A stretch of DNA of 64,000 nucleotides from Hydractinia symbiolongicarpus (GCF_029227915.1 NC_079879.1:33238501-33302500), one strand, 5' to 3'. Counted from the stretch's first letter, positions 1 to 12,240 are shown. The notes: generated by a model from the sequence alone, not told the origin. Translations and numbers: made by a program.

Positions 1-944
1 AGTACAACTAGTGTATTTTGGACGTTTGTTACTCGGTCTGCGCCCATGGGGAGATAAAACTTTTGTTTGACAATTTCAAGAAATAAGCAGAACGCCATTT
101 TGCAAATATATTGTCCGGGGTTGTATTAGTCTAAACAAAAGACTCACTGCTTTAGCCGACGTCATAATTTTAGATTAATTTATTAATTCTACAATTTTTT
201 ACCTAACAGGTGGTAAGCTCAGTGGATTGATTTAAATTTCAGTACTTAATGTATGTATATCCTATGCATTTGTTTTTTTCATTAGAACAATTTCATAAGA
301 ACAGAAATGACTAAAAATTAAGAACGAAAAAAAAAAACAATTTTAAGGCTAAGACTTTATTATCATTTCCATTTTTTCCTAAAAAATCATTATTGGCCAA
401 ATCATCTATTGAATACGATTAAAACAAACAATGAATAGAAAGACATTTACGCTGCACATGTGAGAAAAATAAAAACACCTCAGGCTGAGCCAAATTTCCT
501 GGTTCTTATAATTCAGGAATAAACATAGACATGTGTTTTTGTTTCTCTCTTAGGCTACTTTTCGGTATTTTTACTTAATTTAGGCACCAGCTCTTGAAAC
601 AGGCAACTCACAAAAGTTGATACAATCTAAGGTATTTTACTAGGAGTTTCTAACAAGCTTCTTAAGAGCTATATTTAACCAAAAATAAGTTTGGCACAAA
701 AATGAGACTTTTATCAACACATATACACAAAATGATGAAAAATGTCATTTTTCGCACTCTATTTATCATTTAAAATGATGTCTATTCCGTTGCGGTTTTT
801 GCAGGATAACCTACTTAATATCCGTCTAATTGATTAGTAGAAATACTAGACTAGTCAGTTTCTTGTCAAGTGGTTTCTTATATAAAACTCAAAAACAAAG
901 TCTAAGCAAGTTGAATTTAATTTGATTTTAGCCTTCTCACTTAC
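1..944. other. AT-rich stretch at left edge, no gene recognised
   Basis: No convincing exon is seen on either strand. It should contain the first intron of the minus-strand gene whose exon 1 ends at 945, because that exon closes with a strong donor reading leftwards. The next exon was not recognised and may lie outside the window. Confidence 0.4.
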
Positions 945-1200
945 CTTTACTATACACAGGAACCGTGTCAACAGACATCGATACCTCATTATCACTTTGC
1001 GCAAGATAGCAGGAACAAGTATTGTCTTGTAGAGATGCATAACTCTTCAATCGGTTACAATGTAAAATGCATTTGGTGAATGATGTTGTTTCCATACTGT
1101 TGATAATGTTGGTTGTCTTAATATGTGTCAGCTGATATTCTAAAGGAACAGCTACCAGAGAAAATACAGCAACCATAGCAAAGGTTATGGAGAAAAACAT
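945..1200 (-). CDS. First exon of a secreted protein with a PAN/apple-like Cys domain (partial)
   Basis: Translation from the ATG at 1198-1200 starts with a signal peptide (residues about 1-17, MFFSITFAMVAVFSLVAVP). It continues into a Cys-containing stretch with the pattern C-x3-C-x14-C-x-C, around TKCILHC and CSC, as in the N-terminal half of PAN/apple domains. The exon ends at 945 in AAAG followed by a consensus GTAAGT donor, in phase 1, which is usual for extracellular modules. The remaining exons would lie to the left and were not found, so the product is unknown. PAN domains bind protein or carbohydrate in secreted or surface proteins; the assignment here rests on cysteine spacing only. 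Confidence 0.5.
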
Positions 1201-2840
1201 TATTTATGCTTTTTCAAGTGTATGTACTGATCTAAAAGGTATTTAGAATTTTAAGTACGCTGTTGTTGTTTATGATATCAACAATTCTATTGTACAACTT
1301 TGGGAGAAAATTTGGACAACATAATGCTTATACCATGAAATATACGGCTATGAAATTTTCAATTGTTGACATTAATTAAAGATTTCTCACAAGTAAACAT
1401 AATATTTTGTTTTCCCTTATCTCAAAGTGTCTATGTTTGACAAAAACGTGCGCGTTAAAAAAAGTTATTCAGCACCTGGCGTAAATGAATCCTTAGATCT
1501 CTCCATATTTTATAGATGACTAGCGAATTAAAGTGTGCCCTAAAAGTAAATCCGACGTTAGGAAGGAAGACGGTTTAATTCTTTGACGTTAAAATATTTC
1601 GTGCATGGAATTTTTAAGAAAGAGAAAATATTTTAAGTTGATATGTTGTCTATATGCTTCCCATGATGACACTTGTGAGTGCTTGATATTCAAGAAGATA
1701 CTTTATTTCTAATTTTTATCATTAAAGACAGAGTTGGAGTTAAATTTATATAGACATCCAGTGTAGTCTTTGGGATTTCTTGGTTGCCCCTTCATGATGG
1801 CATTTTCAATATTTTCAATAAATTTTTAACACGTCATTGCAAAAATGTGGACTGCAGTAAACTATATAGTCATGGTATTTTTTTGTTTTGTTTTGTGCAG
1901 AATTTATGTTACGTTTCGTCGCTATAGCTGAATACTTTTAGTCTGCACCTATGAAGAAAGAAAGAAGCGTAAACATCGTGTTGATTATAGTAGAAAATCA
2001 GCAATTTCGTCTGTGTTAGATAACGAGTCAGTTTAACAATTTTCAGGAGCTTCACTAAACCCTGGCTTGTTCCTTATCTAATCTTAATTTTCTCAAAATG
2101 TGAGCCCTAATAAAGTCTCCATCTACATCATCCTTACTGTTACTGCTGGACGTTTATTTACACACCCGTTAACACACTCAGCCAACCTCGTTTGGATAAA
2201 TGTCTCATTAAATCATTTTTTTTTTAATTTATACCCTAATTCTATAATCAAGTCCCTGCATTACATATTCAACTTTAAACCAATCAATGCCGAAATCCCT
2301 CCATTTATTACAGAAAAATCTACGTCAAAATACAACTCCTCCATACAATATTCATTTTATTTATACAATTTATTTTATTCAATGCTCAATTCACAACCTA
2401 TACATCGGCATGAATAAAGTGAATAGGGTAAATGTCAACAATTCAAAATTTCATAACCAAATTTTTATTGATAAATTACGTGCAAAAAAATGAGTTCTTC
2501 TTCGCTTCTCCTGCATTAATCATCATCTCACGGCATGGCTTTTTGCTAAATCTGCTTAAACCAACAATAAGAAGAAGAAACGAGAATTCCTCATTCACAA
2601 AAAATCCTAAGTTTTGTCGTGATCCAGCTGCAATTTTAAAAGCCTTGACATGTTTCATCGACTGAATTGTAAAATAAGTTATTGTGTCATTAAATAGAAA
2701 AAGTTGAATATTAATACAAATGGTGTGCTATACCAGTATACCAGTAATACAAATGGTGTGCTTTACCAGTATTAAAAATAAAAATAAAAATTGACATCAG
2801 TGGCATCTTTCATATGCCAAAAGTTTACAAGCTATGAATT
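1201..2840. other. Intergenic, no gene recognised
   Basis: AT-rich sequence with short chance open frames. No splice-consistent coding signal, RNA gene or clear repeat structure was recognised. Confidence 0.4.
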
Positions 2841-2841
2841 T

Positions 2842-3085
2842 AAAGGTGTGCGCAAACTTTTCATCAAACTCCATTAAACTAGCGAGTTTGATGAAAATTT
2901 TGATACATTTGAGTTTAACCATCAAACACTATTTTTTCGAAAAAATGAGAAAAGAAAAAAAATCAAGTTTGATGAAGTTTGATCGCGATCAAACTTTTCA
3001 TCAAACAAAATGGGTTCATCAAACCGAGTTTTGCTGTTTGATGGCTGTTTGACGCATTTGAGTCGAATTTCATCAAACAGTAGCT
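2842..3085. mobile_element. Foldback/MITE-like element rich in TCATCAAAC inverted motifs
   Basis: The motif TCATCAAAC and its complement GTTTGATGA recur about nine times in both orientations within 240 bp. At 2968-3006 they form a near-perfect palindrome centred on GATCGCGATC. Outer copies near 2857-2870 and 3070-3079 are also inverted. The structure resembles a small non-autonomous DNA transposon or foldback element. No target-site duplication was confirmed and the family is not identified. Confidence 0.5.
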
Positions 3086-6000
3086 AAAAACCGTAAAGTT
3101 AATGCTAGCCTTTCATCAGCATTTACGTGTTTGGTTCCACCAAGTCTCTCCTTAGGCGAAATTAAATCCGAAATTTTGGTTAATATTAACTCAAAATCAA
3201 CAATATCCATTCGGAACATTTTTCGGAATCCAAATCGATCTTCGATTTGTAGTTGCTTTGCGCATTTGCTTCCGTCTTAACAGCACGCAAGTTTTTTTGT
3301 AACGAAATTTTAAATGCAGAAATAATTGTGAAAAGTAACAGATGAAACATTATATCGTTAAAAACGATAAAATGGTTTGTTTTAACTATTTTTCACTTGT
3401 TTCCATATTTAACATTTCACATAAATTACAATAAAAAAAATAAATAGATAAAAAATGCAAAAAAAAGATAATTCAGTTGTATCACCATCATTTTCTATTC
3501 TCATTAGGAAGATAATTACATGTAATTATCTTTTCGTGGGATTTATTCCAGGCTTCATTTAGTAGTTAAATGGAAAAAGAAAACAGTTATTGAGATGGCA
3601 TCAAGTGGAATTACGTATTGTCTTAACAAAAACCCGGTCACGTTCTATAAATCCGTCCCCCTTTAAAAACAAAATGGCGATATATATTTTATTTAATTAA
3701 CAGGACTAATCCTTCAGGCGTCGTTGTCATTATTACCGAGGGGCATGGTAACAGGGAATATTAACCAATAGTGAAAGTCGAGGTCATTATTTTGAATGTT
3801 GACTTGGATGGTACAAGATGTCGTTGGTATGTTGATTTTTATTCTTGAATTATTTATATTCTCTTTAATTTGCGTAAGGATAGTTATATTTATGTATTCT
3901 AAACTTTAAAGTAAAAATTCAATTACGTTTTTTACCTTAAACAAACCAATTTTAAGATGTTTTGGCTGTAATAGTTTGTTTTGCATGAATGTTTCAGGGA
4001 GTCCACTAGCCAGCTGTATTCATTCTTTTCTGAAAAGGTTTCTTTTCAGTTTTGTATAAGTGTTTGTATGCTAACTGTTATCATTTTTACTTTTGTGTTG
4101 TCTTCACCAGTCTGTTTTAACTAATCTAAAACTCAGATTAACTTGTGTTGCTGGCTACATAGGTACTTCAAGATCTTCAAAAACAAAATTATTACTTATC
4201 CAACCTGAATGCAGTGCAGTAGCTACGCCTTTTGCTGTGATATAAACTCATACAGTTTACGATTCCATTAGAAGCATTCTGCCCACATCAATTTTGGAAC
4301 GACAGGCTGTAGGCTGTGTTATTACTTCAATAGCAATTATACGATTAAAGATAACGAATTAAGTTATGTAGGTCAAAAGAAATGTCAGCGGTAAGCAATG
4401 ATTTTGTACATCTAGGTCTGTATTATGAAACTAGTGTAGCTATGTACAGGATGGCTCTCTGCAAAGAAACAAAAACAACGTGCTTACTACGTGACATTAC
4501 ATACTCCTGCTTTTGGACACATGAAATGTAAACACCCGATAAGGTTTTTGGAATCGCGCAGTTGCTATGTTCTATGTTTAGTACTATGGTTCGTGAGTTA
4601 GTGTTTTATACTGTGTTCCACCTCTTAGTACAACCACCAAACAAAGAAGGGAAGCATTTTTTCACACTTTGTCAACAACATGACTTGACCGTGTATTGGA
4701 CTCACGACTTTTGTGCTGGAAGCCAACTCTCTATTGCTATTCAACGTAAATAAATTTGCAATAATTATTGGTAAATCATAGCGATAGTAAAGTTATAGTA
4801 ATTGTCATAGCAAATGATTTTTCCAGCAAAACTTGTTAATTTTGTAAAACCGCAAAAATGTTATCCTACAAAATGCAAAGATTATGCTGTAGAGCTAAAC
4901 AGCAAATGTTTCTTTCTTAGGAAACAATTAAAAACATAGAGAGGTAACAAAAGAGAAAGAGACACACCGCGATAACTTTGTTTACTGTTTAAACAAACAA
5001 TGCGGAGAAGGCCCGTCACTGGGTTCCAGTTCTTTCTGCGTGATACTCTCAAAACGATTAATGACCAATTCTTAGTATAGAATCCCGACAATTTTATTTG
5101 TAAAAGACTAAGAAAATAAAAAGGTTTTCCACTGAATTTCGCAAGATTTTATTGGTTAAAAAGCTCTCAGGGGTTTACCCTCGCTTTCAAAATAATTTAC
5201 CTGTATAATTTTTAAGACAATCAGTAGAAGAAGAAGCTTGAAAGTCCAGCAGCCGTATTTGTTGTTGTCGTATGTATATAAAAAAGAAACGTGTTTTTGT
5301 CAAGAAATACTAAACAGAAACTTTAATAATAACCTTTAGGTGAAGGGCGATGGTTAGCCACAGTTTAAGGACAAAATTCAACTGTTAATTTTCGGTGCTA
5401 ATAACGCGTCCCTTTGAATATACTCGGTGTATTATAATACGTTTTTTATGCAAAAATGGCGCTCTTTAAAACCTTGTAACTTTAAAACCTATAAAATCTT
5501 TTGATAAAAAAGCAAGTTGGGGCTAGTTATCTCATTTTCATTTAGGTTTCAGGAGCTGCTCTAAATATGTAAAATAATTGGATTGCAATGGGCAGGGTAG
5601 CTGCTGGCTAGCTGCACCGCTAGCCATATGAGGGATTTCGCTCGCAATTATCAGTTTTGACATGCTAGTATTTAAACCACATTCAAGTGATGTAAGCTGT
5701 GAACTCAACTGCTTTCATATCAGACAATGAAAATATGAAGTAATTACCAAAAGTTTTCTACAATTTTCATTTCAAACACACGTTTTACAAACTCAATATG
5801 GAGGTTTATTACCTGACTGATACAAAAAACCGGTTAGTATGAAAAATCTAATGATTTGATTGGTTTACGGCTTATTAAAACAGGGCTTTGTATAAACCAT
5901 CCTTACCGGTTTGGGAAACCAACAAAGAAAGCGAATTATCATGTTAAAAATGTTCCTTATCTTGGAGGTAGATAGAGTTGTCATCTTAAAGGTACTTAAT

Positions 6001-6680
6001 TTTCTCCGGTTGTATGTGCTTATTAGTTTTGGACAGACCAATGTAAACCCAAAATGTGTCAATATAAAAATGCAAGTAAAAATACATACTGACATACAAG
6101 TATGACAAACAATGAAAAATACTCTTTTTTGTGCCTTTCTTTGCTTTCTTTACAAAAATACTGCGCAACATATTTTGAACAGATTTGTCTGAATTATTAA
6201 AATGTATTACATTAGTATTAGCAATATTAGTTATAAAAAAAATTTTGAAATTTTATAGTAATGTCATTCAGTCAAGTTACAAATTAAGAAACCAACTAAT
6301 CAAACATAGTTATTTTCTTATTCACTTTGTTCAACCGAAAAAAGATTTGACTTATTGTCTACATAATCTCTTCATGACTTAGGACGCTATTCGAGAAATA
6401 AAATTTAGTGAGTGGAGTCATCTTCCGTTTAATTAGTGGATTTTATCTGAAGCTTTGGAGATCGTTGACGATACATCCGAAAACTTTGATTTCCTGCTGT
6501 GATTAAATGTGTTTTGCTTTTTTCTGATGGCATGATTTTCAGCAGCTTTAATTTTTCGCTTGTCCATGGAGTCGCTAGCCAGGTCATCTGAGATGTATTC
6601 GTACTCCACCCTACAATAGATCTGTCAGCAATTTTCTTAAAATTTTAAGTGCAATGTAATGGCTTCATTAATTCAATATA
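3086..6680. other. Intergenic, no gene recognised
   Basis: AT-rich DNA. Open frames such as 4562-4753 lack recognisable domains, splice context or conserved motifs, and I do not support any of them as genes. Confidence 0.4.
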
Positions 6681-6685
6681 GGATG

Positions 6686-7599
6686 CTAGTCGATAAAGGC
6701 CTGTGGAAAAATCCACTAAGGCGCAGAAGAACAGTGAAAAAATAGGTCGCTTTAGGTTTTTTGCCAACGTCAGCAGTGCATATACAAAAAGAAAATCGGT
6801 GAAATTTAGTCATTTGTTGTCTGTAATGTGCAGAGCTTAAAACGCTGATCAAAATAATGTATAGTATCGTATGTTTTTGAAAAACGCCTAAGGAGATATA
6901 GGGGTATAAAAATTTTGCTGACGTCAGCAAAGTCCCTACCAAAAGTTTCAAAAAAAATTTCTTCATAAATTCGTACACCCGTTGCATTCATCGTAAAGAT
7001 CTTAAGACGCTGATCAAGAAAATGTATAGGATCATGTACTCTTGACAAACGGTTGCAGAGATATTGGGGTTTGAAGGTTTTGTGATGACGTCATAAACCC
7101 GTGCATTCCGAAACGGATTTGGGGACCCAGGTTTAGGAAACTTACCCAAATTGGTTCCAGGTGGTCCCTAGTTATCCACGCGTTATCATTGACGTCACCA
7201 CCTTGTTTCCAAGTTATTTGGCCTCAAAGTTTTAAGTGCTTCATTAATTTAGTATAGGATATTGACGTTAAAGTAGTGTCAATGACGTCGCGCCGTAACG
7301 TCAGAAAATTTAACATCTTAGACATGCATTTTTCGGTTACTTCAAAGAAAATTTCGGTAAGATTAAAGGAAAATGAACATATCCACTTTGCCTGTTACAG
7401 ACACACGGAACTGGCGTATTATTTTATAGATTGACGTTAAAGTAGTGTTATTGACGTCGCATCGTAACGTCAGAAAATTTAACATATTAGACATGCATTT
7501 TTCGGTTACTTCAAAGAAAATTGCGGTAACATCAAAGGAAAATGAACATATCCACTTTGCCTGTTACAGACACACGGAACTGGCGTATTATTATATAGA
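6686..7599 (-). mobile_element. Helitron-like non-autonomous unit A1
   Basis: Read on the minus strand, it begins with TCTATATAATAATACGCC and ends with a hairpin (GTGGATTTTTCCAC, imperfect here) about 10 bp before a terminal CTAG. These are the 5' TC and 3' hairpin-CTRR signatures of Helitrons. No Rep/helicase coding is present. About 170 bp of the 5' end is duplicated inside the unit (about 7254-7427 and 7430-7599). The 5' terminus abuts the CTAG of the next unit with no gap. The unit carries several TGACGTCA palindromes. Confidence 0.6.
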
Positions 7600-8328
7600 C
7601 TAGTCGATAAGGCCCGTGGAGTAATCCACTTAGGCAGAGGGACAATGGAAAATAGGTTTTTTTAGATTTTTTGCTGACGTCAGCAGTGCAGGTACAAAAA
7701 AAATTGGCGAAGTTTAGTTTATTCGTTGCCTGTAATGTGTAGAGGTTAAAACGCTGATCAAAATAATGTATAGGATCATATGTTTTCGACAAACGCCTAA
7801 GGAGATATAAGGTTTTAAAAATTTTGCTGACGTCAGCAATGAACCGTCAAAACCCAAAATTTTTTTTAAGAAATTCGTATACCTGTTACCTTCATCGTAT
7901 AGATCTTGAAGCACTGATTAAGAAAATGTATAGGATCATGTACTTTTGGTAAACGGTTGCAGAGATATTAGGGTTTGAAGATTTTTGATGACGTAATTAA
8001 CCCGTCCATTCCGAAATGGATTCGGGGACCCAGGTTTGGGAAAATTACCCAAATTGGTCCTAGGTGGTCCCTAGTTACCCACGCGGTGAAAAATCATTGA
8101 CGTCACCACCTCGTTTCCAAGTTATTTGCCCTCAAAGTTTTAGATGCACTGTAATGGCTTCATTATTTTAATATAGGATATTGCCGTTAAAGTAGTATTA
8201 TTGACGTCACGCTGTAACGTCAGAAAATTTGACGTAATAGACATGTATTTTTCGGCAACATCAAAGAAAAATGAACACATCCACTTTGCCTGTCACAGAC
8301 ACACGGAACTGGCGTATTATTATATAGA
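7600..8328 (-). mobile_element. Helitron-like non-autonomous unit A2
   Basis: Same family and orientation as the unit at 6686-7599. The terminal CTAG is at 7600-7603 (as its complement) and the 5' TC at 8327-8328, so the units join head to tail exactly. The internal blocks appear in the same order: hairpin, GCTGACGTCAGC, TGACGTCA, and the subterminal run reading CAGGCAAAGTGGAT. Confidence 0.6.
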
Positions 8329-8901
8329 CTAGTCGATAAAGCCCGTGGAAAAATCCACTAAAGCAGGATAAAAATTTTGATGTTAATGAGATATAAGAGT
8401 TTAAAGATTTTGCTGACGTCAGCAATGGCCCCGTCAAAACCGATAAATTTTTTTTAGAAATTTGTATACCTGTTGCGTATAGATCTTGAAACGCTGATCA
8501 AGAAAATGAATAGGATTATGTACTTTTGACAAACAATTGCAGAGATATTAAGGTTTAGAGGTTTTTGATGACGTCATCAACCCACCCATTCCGAAACGGA
8601 TTTGGGGACCCAGGTTTGGGAAACTTACCCAAATTGGTCCTAGGTGGTCCCTAGTTACCCACGCAGGAGATGACGTCAGTTATTTCCACCCGTTTCCAAG
8701 TTATTAAGCCTTAAATTTAAAAGTGCAATGCAATGGCTTCACTAATCTTAATATACTTTCCTTTGACGTCAATATTGCTTTAACGTCAAAGTTTGCAAAT
8801 TTACAGAACAAATTTATAGGCGATGTTTTATAGACTTTATCAAAGAAATTTTATCCACTTTGCAAAAGTCACAGACAGAAGCTCCGTATTATTATAAGAG
8901 A
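8329..8901 (-). mobile_element. Helitron-like non-autonomous unit A3, with an empty Harbinger site
   Basis: Third head-to-tail unit, shortened internally. CTAG is at 8329-8332 and the 5' end TCTCTTATAATAATACGG at 8884-8901. The trinucleotide TTA at 8748-8750 is the exact unoccupied counterpart of the site in the copy at 35.4-37.6 kb that carries a Harbinger insertion. A further partial 5' fragment continues from 8902 to about 9017. Confidence 0.55.
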
Positions 8902-9132
8902 TTGACGTTGAAGTAGTGTTATTGACGTCGCGCCGTTACGTCAGAAAATTTAACATTTGAGACATCCCTTTTTCGGCTACATCAAAGAAAAATGAACACA
9001 TTCACTTTGCCTGTCACTACTTTTCTTGCATCGTTACAAATTTATCGCAGCTGTTCAAAAGTTTTAAACACTTTGTTTTCTCAGTGATGGTGAAAAAGAC
9101 AGCTGACTCGTAGAGATGAAATGGTGATATGA

Positions 9133-9414
9133 GCAACTGTTTCTGCGAACGAAAGTAACAGTTACTTTTCACCTTTTGTTTGGATATTTTCAAAACTGAT
9201 CAGGAAAATTCTGGAAATACAGGATACAAATCTTGTTATATATAAACTTGACGATTCGAGTATAATAACTTCTAAACAGGTTTACAATAATAATTTGCGC
9301 TTAACATTTCATGGCGCTAATATCAGCAACTGTGTTTTTAATATAAACATTCAACAAAATATTCCAAATTTTGCAAAACGACGTCGTGTCATGTTTGAGT
9401 CCGATGAAGAATGA
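9133..9414 (+). other. Unrecognised open frame (possible last exon or transposon ORF remnant)
   Basis: The frame is open from just after a TGA at 9130-9132 to the TGA at 9412-9414, about 93 codons without an early Met. The C-terminal end is low-complexity polar, with ISNCVFNINIQQ, then a basic run KRRR, then an acidic end ESDEE. I do not recognise the family. It lies just left of the nested transposons, so it could be part of the outer element's coding region or a terminal exon with an unseen upstream acceptor. Confidence 0.25.
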
Positions 9415-9687
9415 TTCGAATTTGTATTGAAAAAGTTTAAGAATGTTAAATCGAACGTTTTTGAAACATGGAAGTATATAAACAGAACGTGTAGTTTTCC
9501 TAAGGGGCTGATCACATGAGGCGAGCCAGCCCGGTTAAGTGGGCTGGCTCGGTTAAGGCTGGTTTCCACTTGTCTGGATCGGACCGGATCAGACCAGGAT
9601 GGGGTCAAATTATAATTCGATCCAGATCCAAGTAAAGATTTACACTAAAAGAGCACGAATTTTCATTCAAAAATATTGTAAACAAAT

Positions 9688-11150
9688 ATGGCTGCAATAA
9701 ACATTAGAACTTTGCTACTTTTGATAATTTTAAAGAGACGCATTCAAAGAAGAAAGTTAAGGAATAAATACAAAAAAAGATGGTGGGTAAGAAAAATTTT
9801 CCAAGAAAGAAAACAGAAAGGAGAATACCATCTATTAATTAAAGATCTACGTCTCTTTGATCACGAGTATTTCTTTAAACAATTTCGCATGTTAACTGAA
9901 AAATACGAAAAACTTCTATCTTATGTGGCACCATTGATTTCTAAAGTGAATCTAAAACGTGAAAGCATATCTGCTGATCAACGTTTGTGCATAACTTTAA
10001 GATATCTAGTGACTAGAGATGCAAAAGCTACCATAACAAGCAGTTATCGCGTGGGACCTACAACAGTTAGAATTACAATGGCGTGTGGCCTTGTGGTTAT
10101 GGAGTTCGCTTCGTAATCACAAGGTCCGTGGTTCGGTCCACAGCGCGGGCATGTTTAGCAAGTGCCTTTGCCACAGCTACGGGTCAACCCATGCCATGTG
10201 AGGGAAATTGGGTAGGTATTGCCGGTGTATACTTAATGTATGCATTCAGAACACAGGACCCACATTGATAACAGTGTTTCCAACACTGAAGTGGCTATCC
10301 TGTATAAATATTCGGAATAAAGCGAAATACGCAATGCCATATGGGAAGAGTTGTTGGGAGCAGTTACAATGTCCATCAACGCAAGCGGAATGGAAAAAAA
10401 TAGCTGCAAATTTTGAGAAACGTTGGCAGTTCCCTAACTGTATTGGGGCAATTGATGGAAAGCATGTCGTAATGCAAGCCACAGCACGTGGAGGTTTATC
10501 TTTGTTTAATTATAAAAAGACTCACAGTGTAGTGTTAATGGCAGTATGCGATGCAGACTATAAGTTTTTATTAGTAGATGTTGGTGATAGTGGCCGCCAA
10601 AGTGACGCAGGTGTATTTTTAAGCCGAAATATTGGGTATGCATTTAATGAAAATCTATTTTAGCTCCCACAACGAAGATATTTTCGTGGATATGATAAGG
10701 TGAATTTCCCTTATGTTTTCGTTGGAGATGAGGCATTTCCTTTAAAAATCAACTTGGTTAAACCTTATCCTCGTAATTTATTAAATGATGGAAGGCGCAT
10801 ATTCAACTACAGGCTATCAAGAGCTAGGCGAGTAATACATACATTTGGCATATGCGCATTTCGAATCTTTCGAAAGTCCATAATCGGCACTGTAGAACAC
10901 GTTACAGAAATAACAAAAGCAGCAGTCCTTGCATAATTTTTTAATGGATGATAGGAAAATGTATTGCCCGCCTGGCTTTGGTGATTATGTTACAAATGGT
11001 ATGCTGAAAGAGGATAGTTGGAGAGATGATTTTCAAGGAGCGTTATTAGACATTAAAAGAGTGTCTTCAAACAATTTTGCATTGGAGGCTAAGGAAGTTC
11101 GTGATAGTTTTTGCGAGTACTTTATGACAGATATTGGATGTGTTCCCTAG
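9688..11150 (+). pseudogene. PIF/Harbinger transposase (HARBI1-like), disrupted
   Basis: The N-terminal helix-turn-helix region (9688-10080) has TEKYEKLLSYVAPLI and the LRYLVTRD region. The DDE nuclease blocks follow: IGAIDGKHV (first Asp), then VDVGDSGRQSDAGVF, then FVGDEAFPLKINLVKPY, then the RRIFNYRLSRARRV block and the C-terminal HNFLMDDR. Three lesions are visible: a 256-bp SINE after 10080, an in-frame TAG at 10661-10663, and a frameshift near 10929-10934, after which the frame runs to the TAG at 11148-11150. Family identity is secure from the motifs. The product would catalyse cut-and-paste transposition if intact, but it cannot be made from this copy. Confidence 0.85.
10081..10336 (+). 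mobile_element. tRNA-derived SINE-like insertion in the transposase
   Basis: The head resembles a tRNA with internal RNA polymerase III promoter boxes: A-box-like TGGCCTTGTGG near 10085 and B-box-like GGTTCGGTCC near 10131. It is followed by an unrelated tail. CAATG at 10076-10080 and again at 10332-10336 is a likely target-site duplication. The implied insertion length of 256 bp (1 mod 3) explains exactly why the transposase changes frame across it. The SINE family is not identified. Confidence 0.55.
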
Positions 11151-11459
11151 CAACAAAATGCAGTGAACTCCACTGCAGACATATTTGACTCATAAGTAAA
11201 TATTTTTTATATTTATATTTAGAAAATACAAGGTAGCATAAAACATCTTTCTTATAGAGCGCAGTCCTCAATAATTCCTAAATCTTTTAACCTTTTATTA
11301 CTAAACAATGGTCTTCTGATTTTGTTCCTTTGTTTTGTTCAAAAAAAGAAAATGGCTTTTCTTTTGTAAGATTTGAGTGGTATCCTACTCAGATGTTATG
11401 TTTACGAAACTTTGTCTTTGTTATATAACAAACAAGTCTATTACTTCTTTTTTTTATGC

Positions 11460-12240
11460 TTGACAGGTGGTGTTTCAGCAGGTGGATCCCTTATCTCACT
11501 TTCATGGGATGACACATTATAATTAGAGGATGTGGAATTATTTTCTTCATCGATACTTTGGCTTAATATTGATGACGGTATGCTTGAAAGCTGTGTTTCT
11601 TAAAAGCTGTGTCTCTTAAAAATGATAGTTCCTCAAAAAAGTTGCAAGTTGGTAATGATTTTTTTAGCAGAACCAGATCTTGTTGCTTTCTCCCTTTTTG
11701 ACAAAATTTTTCGATAATTATCTCTTAGTTTGTTCCTTTCTTTCTTTCCACTAAGAAGAAAATATAAATTAATGTATTAGCTACAATCCCCCACAAAAAT
11801 TATGAGACAAACTGATTTTTTTGCTAATTTTCATCCCCCCTCCCCCCAATTCAAGGTTGAGGGTAGTAGCTGCCTGTGCTGAGCGAGTCTCCAGTAAGGC
11901 AACATTGATACAGGGGGAAGGGATGGAGAACCCTTATTTTGACTTATTTTCGGAGTTGTCTCAATATATTTTGTGGAGGGTTGTAGCTTTTCTCAATCTT
12001 GCAAAAAACCAACTCTCCATTAATAAAATGGACTGAATAATTCTTAGTATATATGAATCAAAAACTATCTAGTCACTGACCCAGCGAGCTACATACCTGT
12101 CACATTCATTTTGATGCTTATCTCTCTCCAACATGCATCTTTTTATTTAAATCCTTGTAAACCCTTTAATTAGGACTCCAGAGAGTGGGATATGAAGGCA
12201 TTAAATCAACTAACTGATGTCTTACATCTGGGTTTTGTTG
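11460..12240 (-). pseudogene. MADF-type DNA-binding partner gene of the Harbinger element, decayed
   Basis: Read leftwards, 12240-12100 encodes LVDLMPSYPTLW, then an in-frame stop, then RVYKDLNKKMHVGE, then a frameshift and RDKHQNECDR. A GTATGT donor follows near 12095. After an intron, about 11765-11580 encodes NKLRDNYRKILSKREKATRS (MADF core), then a frameshift and FFEELSFLRDTA. These are the hallmark blocks of MADF domains: L-x2-Y-P-x-L-W, L-R-D-x-Y, and F-E-x-L-x-F-L-R-D. In PIF/Harbinger elements the second gene helps the transposase reach the nucleus and bind the ends. This copy has at least one stop and two frameshifts. Confidence 0.6.

Noticed and set aside
2100-2665. Cluster of plus-strand open frames of 68-105 codons
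   Set aside because: No signal, domain or splice logic, and codon content follows the local AT-rich composition.
6806-7048. 80-codon minus-strand open frame with a twin at 37389-37631
   Set aside because: The two are copies of the same non-autonomous repeat. The similarity follows the DNA repeat and other copies are broken; no domain is recognisable.
10085-10155. tRNA gene inside the Harbinger element
   Set aside because: It is tRNA-like only in the promoter boxes, followed by a tail and bounded by CAATG duplications, as expected of a SINE.
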